A stretch of 64,000 nt of DNA, from positions 2,822,501 through 2,886,500 of the forward strand of contig NZ_CP045503.2 in assembly GCF_007004545.3 (NCBI RefSeq), read 5' to 3'. Below are positions 62,137 through 64,000 of this stretch, piece after piece (within the stretch, counting starts at the first letter, position 1; each line of letters opens with the position of its first letter). This DNA is from Shewanella eurypsychrophilus. GTDB taxonomy: Bacteria > Pseudomonadota > Gammaproteobacteria > Enterobacterales > Shewanellaceae. The notes below the pieces were generated by a model that saw only the letters and a list, made by a program, of their open reading frames with translations, ran no database searches and was not told the DNA's origin. Made by a program: the position numbers and the translations under genes.

Positions 62137-62870
62137 GGATCCTGCTCTTGTCTTAAATCTCTAAAATGTGAAATCAAAACGTGGATTCCGGCCAACAAGC
62201 ATGCCGGAAAGACAGCGAGTAAGCACAGCAGGAAGACAAGACCGATTTACTTGTCATCCCGGACTTGTTCCGGGATCCAGCTCTTGGCTTTAATCTCTAA
62301 AATGTGAAATCAAAACGTGGATTCCGGCCAACAAGCATGCCGGAAAGACAGCGAGTAAGCACACCAGGACGACAAGACCGATTTACTTGTCATCCCGGAC
62401 TTGCTCCGGGATCCAGCTCTTGTCTTTGATCTCTAAAATGTGAATTCAAAACGTGGATTCTGTCCTAAAAGAGTGCCGGAAAGACTGAGAATAAGCACAC
62501 CAGAAAGACGAGACCGGTTTACTTGTCATCCCGGACTTGTTCCGGGATCCAGCTCTTGTCTTTGATCGTTAAAATATGAATTCAAAATGTGGATTCCGGC
62601 CAACAAACATGCCGGAAAGACAGCGAGTAAGCACACCAGGAAGACAAGACCGATTTACTTGTCATCCCGGACTTGTTCCGGGATCCAGCTCTTGGCTTTG
62701 ATCTTTAAAATATGAATTTAAAACGTGGATTCCGGCCTAAAAGAGTGCCGGAAAGACTGAGAATAAGCACACCAGAAAGACGAGACCGGTTTACTTGTCA
62801 TCCCGGACTTGTTCCGGGATCCAGCTCTTGGCTTTAATCTCTAAAATGTGAAATCAAAATGTGGGTCACG
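62137..62870. repeat. Tandem array of a 136-bp repeat with paired REP palindromes
   Basis: The marker TTGTCATCCCGGACTTG begins at 62251, 62387, 62523, 62659 and 62795, exactly 136 bases apart each time. Each unit has TCCCGGACTTGTTCCGGGA, then CTCTAAAATGTGAA, then ATTCCGGCC...GCCGGAA, then AGTAAGCACACCAGGA. A degenerate copy precedes the first. Units differ by scattered substitutions (for example AGAGTGCCGG against AGCATGCCGG alternating), but not in length. Confidence 0.95.
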
Positions 62871-62915
62871 GCGGAAATGCCGGTTATGCAGGAGCTATTA
62901 CCGGCTTAGCTCTTC

Positions 62916-63815
62916 TTAACTTTCCCAATTTTGCGAGCGAATGATCTCTTCATCTACCCATCTTAATAACTGCTTAATGGCTTTCGAGAGGATCTGGTTT
63001 TGTCGCACAATATAACCAAGGCTCGTGGTGGGAAACTCGGGCAACGGTGTCACTTGGGTCTTTAAATTACGCTTAGTATAAATTGAAAACTCAGGCACTA
63101 TCGCGACACCAAAGCCCGCTTCTGCCCAGTCTATTTGTGCATCGACGCTGCCTACTTCCATAATTCGATACTTAGGTAAGTTCAGCGATGGCAGTGCTAA
63201 ATCAAGCAGATCTCGGGTGCGGGTATCGTGGCCTAATAAAATCAAGGTAGGTTCGCTCTCTAATACCAGCTCAGGTTGCAGCTTCGCTTGTTGCCATAGC
63301 GCTAGATTATCTCCTAACGCGCACCATCGTATCTGTTGTAACTGGGTGAAATGCAATGGCTGACTCTCTTTTTGAGCGATCACGAAACCCAAATCTGCTT
63401 GTGCATTTTTGACTAATGCAGAGGCTTGTGAAGAGGTGGTATTTAACAGCGAAAAATCGATACCTGGAAACTCAGCTTTAAACAACTGAAATGGTGAGAT
63501 CAAAAGTAACCGAGAAATAATGTCACTGGCCGCAATGGTGAGCGTACCTTGACTCAGATCGTTAATGGCGTTGAGATCTGCCTGACAAACCTGTAGCTCC
63601 ATCAAGGTTTTTTGACTGGACTCGAGTAATCGAACCCCCGCTTGTGTTAAGTGAAATGGGTTACGTTCAATAAGCTTAACCCGTGTTGTACTTTCTAACT
63701 GTTTGATATGTAAGCTGACATTAGGCTGTGTCATGTGTAGCACTGCGGCAGCCTTACCAAAATGTTGCTGCTGCGCTAAGGTGACAAACGTTCTAAGCCA
63801 ATTGAGATCGAGCAT
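62916..63815 (-). CDS. LysR-family transcriptional regulator
   Basis: 299 residues. HTH at about 3-60 (FGKAAAVLHMTQPNVSLHIKQLE), effector domain from about 90 (GTLTIAASDIISRLLL) with GFGVAIVPEF. The target is unknown; it is divergent from an adenylosuccinate synthetase gene with a 135-bp spacer, so that gene is a candidate. One end of the gene abuts the 136-bp repeat array. Confidence 0.9.
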   Translation of the reverse strand: MLDLNWLRTFVTLAQQQHFGKAAAVLHMTQPNVSLHIKQLESTTRVKLIERNPFHLTQAGVRLLESSQKTLMELQVCQADLNAINDLSQGTLTIAASDIISRLLLISPFQLFKAEFPGIDFSLLNTTSSQASALVKNAQADLGFVIAQKESQPLHFTQLQQIRWCALGDNLALWQQAKLQPELVLESEPTLILLGHDTRTRDLLDLALPSLNLPKYRIMEVGSVDAQIDWAEAGFGVAIVPEFSIYTKRNLKTQVTPLPEFPTTSLGYIVRQNQILSKAIKQLLRWVDEEIIRSQNWES

Positions 63816-63950
63816 AGCCTTTACCTGATTATTTATATCGTTTCGCTCACATGATATATGAGTTACTTATCAAATTGATAATAATTATTAATTTTCCATA
63901 TCCAAAGTATTCCATTAGCATAGCCTCTTAATCATTCAGGAGTGTGAGTT

Positions 63951-64000
63951 ATGCCGTCTATTGTTGTTGTGGGTGCTAATTGGGGCGATGAAGGTAAAGG
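63951..64000 (+). CDS. purA: Adenylosuccinate synthetase, 5' end only
   Basis: The first 16 full codons read MPSIVVVGANWGDEGK and are cut by the window edge. The segment VVGANWGDEGKG matches the GTP-binding start of PurA (VVLGTQWGDEGKG), which joins aspartate to IMP in adenine nucleotide synthesis. AGGAG lies ten bases ahead of the ATG. With so little sequence it cannot be told whether this is the main PurA or a second copy. Confidence 0.8.
   Translation, partial: MPSIVVVGANWGDEGK

Noticed and set aside
62137..62870. CRISPR array
   Set aside because: The 136-bp periodicity comes from whole-unit repetition; there are no short repeats separated by unique spacers and no cas genes.

Overview
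The window looks like a gammaproteobacterial chromosome from the genus Shewanella (order Alteromonadales). The evidence is the gene order ccoNOQP-ccoHIS-(SafE-type exporter)-etrA-uspE-ttcA, the DUF2987, DUF2989 and DUF3369 genes, a gapB/gapA pair, and AT-rich coding typical of cold-water species. A 28-bp sequence at 4691-4718 matches the E. coli dif site at 26 of 28 positions, so this should be the replication terminus. The species cannot be named from the sequence alone.

Region 1 (1-4718) is the most unusual part. It is a tandem array of a small filamentous-phage-like element integrated at dif. One complete 3184-bp unit (1519-4702) follows the end of an earlier identical copy (1-1518). The unit carries a divergent XRE-type repressor, a gene II/X-type rolling-circle initiator, a gene V-like ssDNA-binding protein, two small proteins (one a zinc ribbon), a DUF2158 gene of 58 codons on the opposite strand, and a plus-strand origin hairpin very close to that of phage f1/M13. 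It has no coat, adsorption or assembly (Zot/gpI) genes. In layout and integration site it resembles the RS1 satellite of Vibrio cholerae CTX phage, so I read it as a satellite filamentous prophage needing a helper.

Region 2 (4719-9750) holds a tyrosine recombinase with an AACCTAG heptamer array at its 3' end, a Cys-rich protein behind a Fur-like box, and a REC-DUF3369-HD-GYP response regulator. Region 3 (9770-20170) is the microaerobic respiration block: FNR-type sites, cbb3 oxidase, its assembly and copper-supply genes, then the regulator EtrA, UspE and TtcA. Region 4 (20188-33062) is housekeeping: DUF2987 protein, Bax-like glucosaminidase, CofD/YvcK-like protein, aromatic aminotransferase, a tRNA operon Gly-Cys-Leu (as E. 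coli glyW-cysT-leuZ) trailed by tandem half-tRNA-Leu repeats, a PAP2 phosphatase, GapB, DUF2989 lipoprotein, GapA, a LasT/YjtD methyltransferase and two complementary bacterioferritin subunits.

Region 5 (33063-47080) is accessory: small envelope proteins, a PotD-like binding protein next to an amine oxidoreductase and an acetyltransferase, an M49-like peptidase, a MITE-like inverted-repeat element, membrane and redox proteins, a chemoreceptor, a phosphotransferase and a sensor-type binding protein. Region 6 (47100-49405) is a second tyrosine recombinase locus with heptamer arrays and a flanking 13-bp near-palindrome. Region 7 (49410-64000) holds an M1 aminopeptidase, an RluA-type pseudouridine synthase, a PAS-GGDEF protein, an exported amidohydrolase, a CatB-like acetyltransferase facing a LysR regulator, an ABC-F protein that seems to use a non-AUG start, another LysR, and the first 50 bases of an adenylosuccinate synthetase gene. 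Its intergenic spaces are packed with REP-like palindromes, including a strict 136-bp tandem array.
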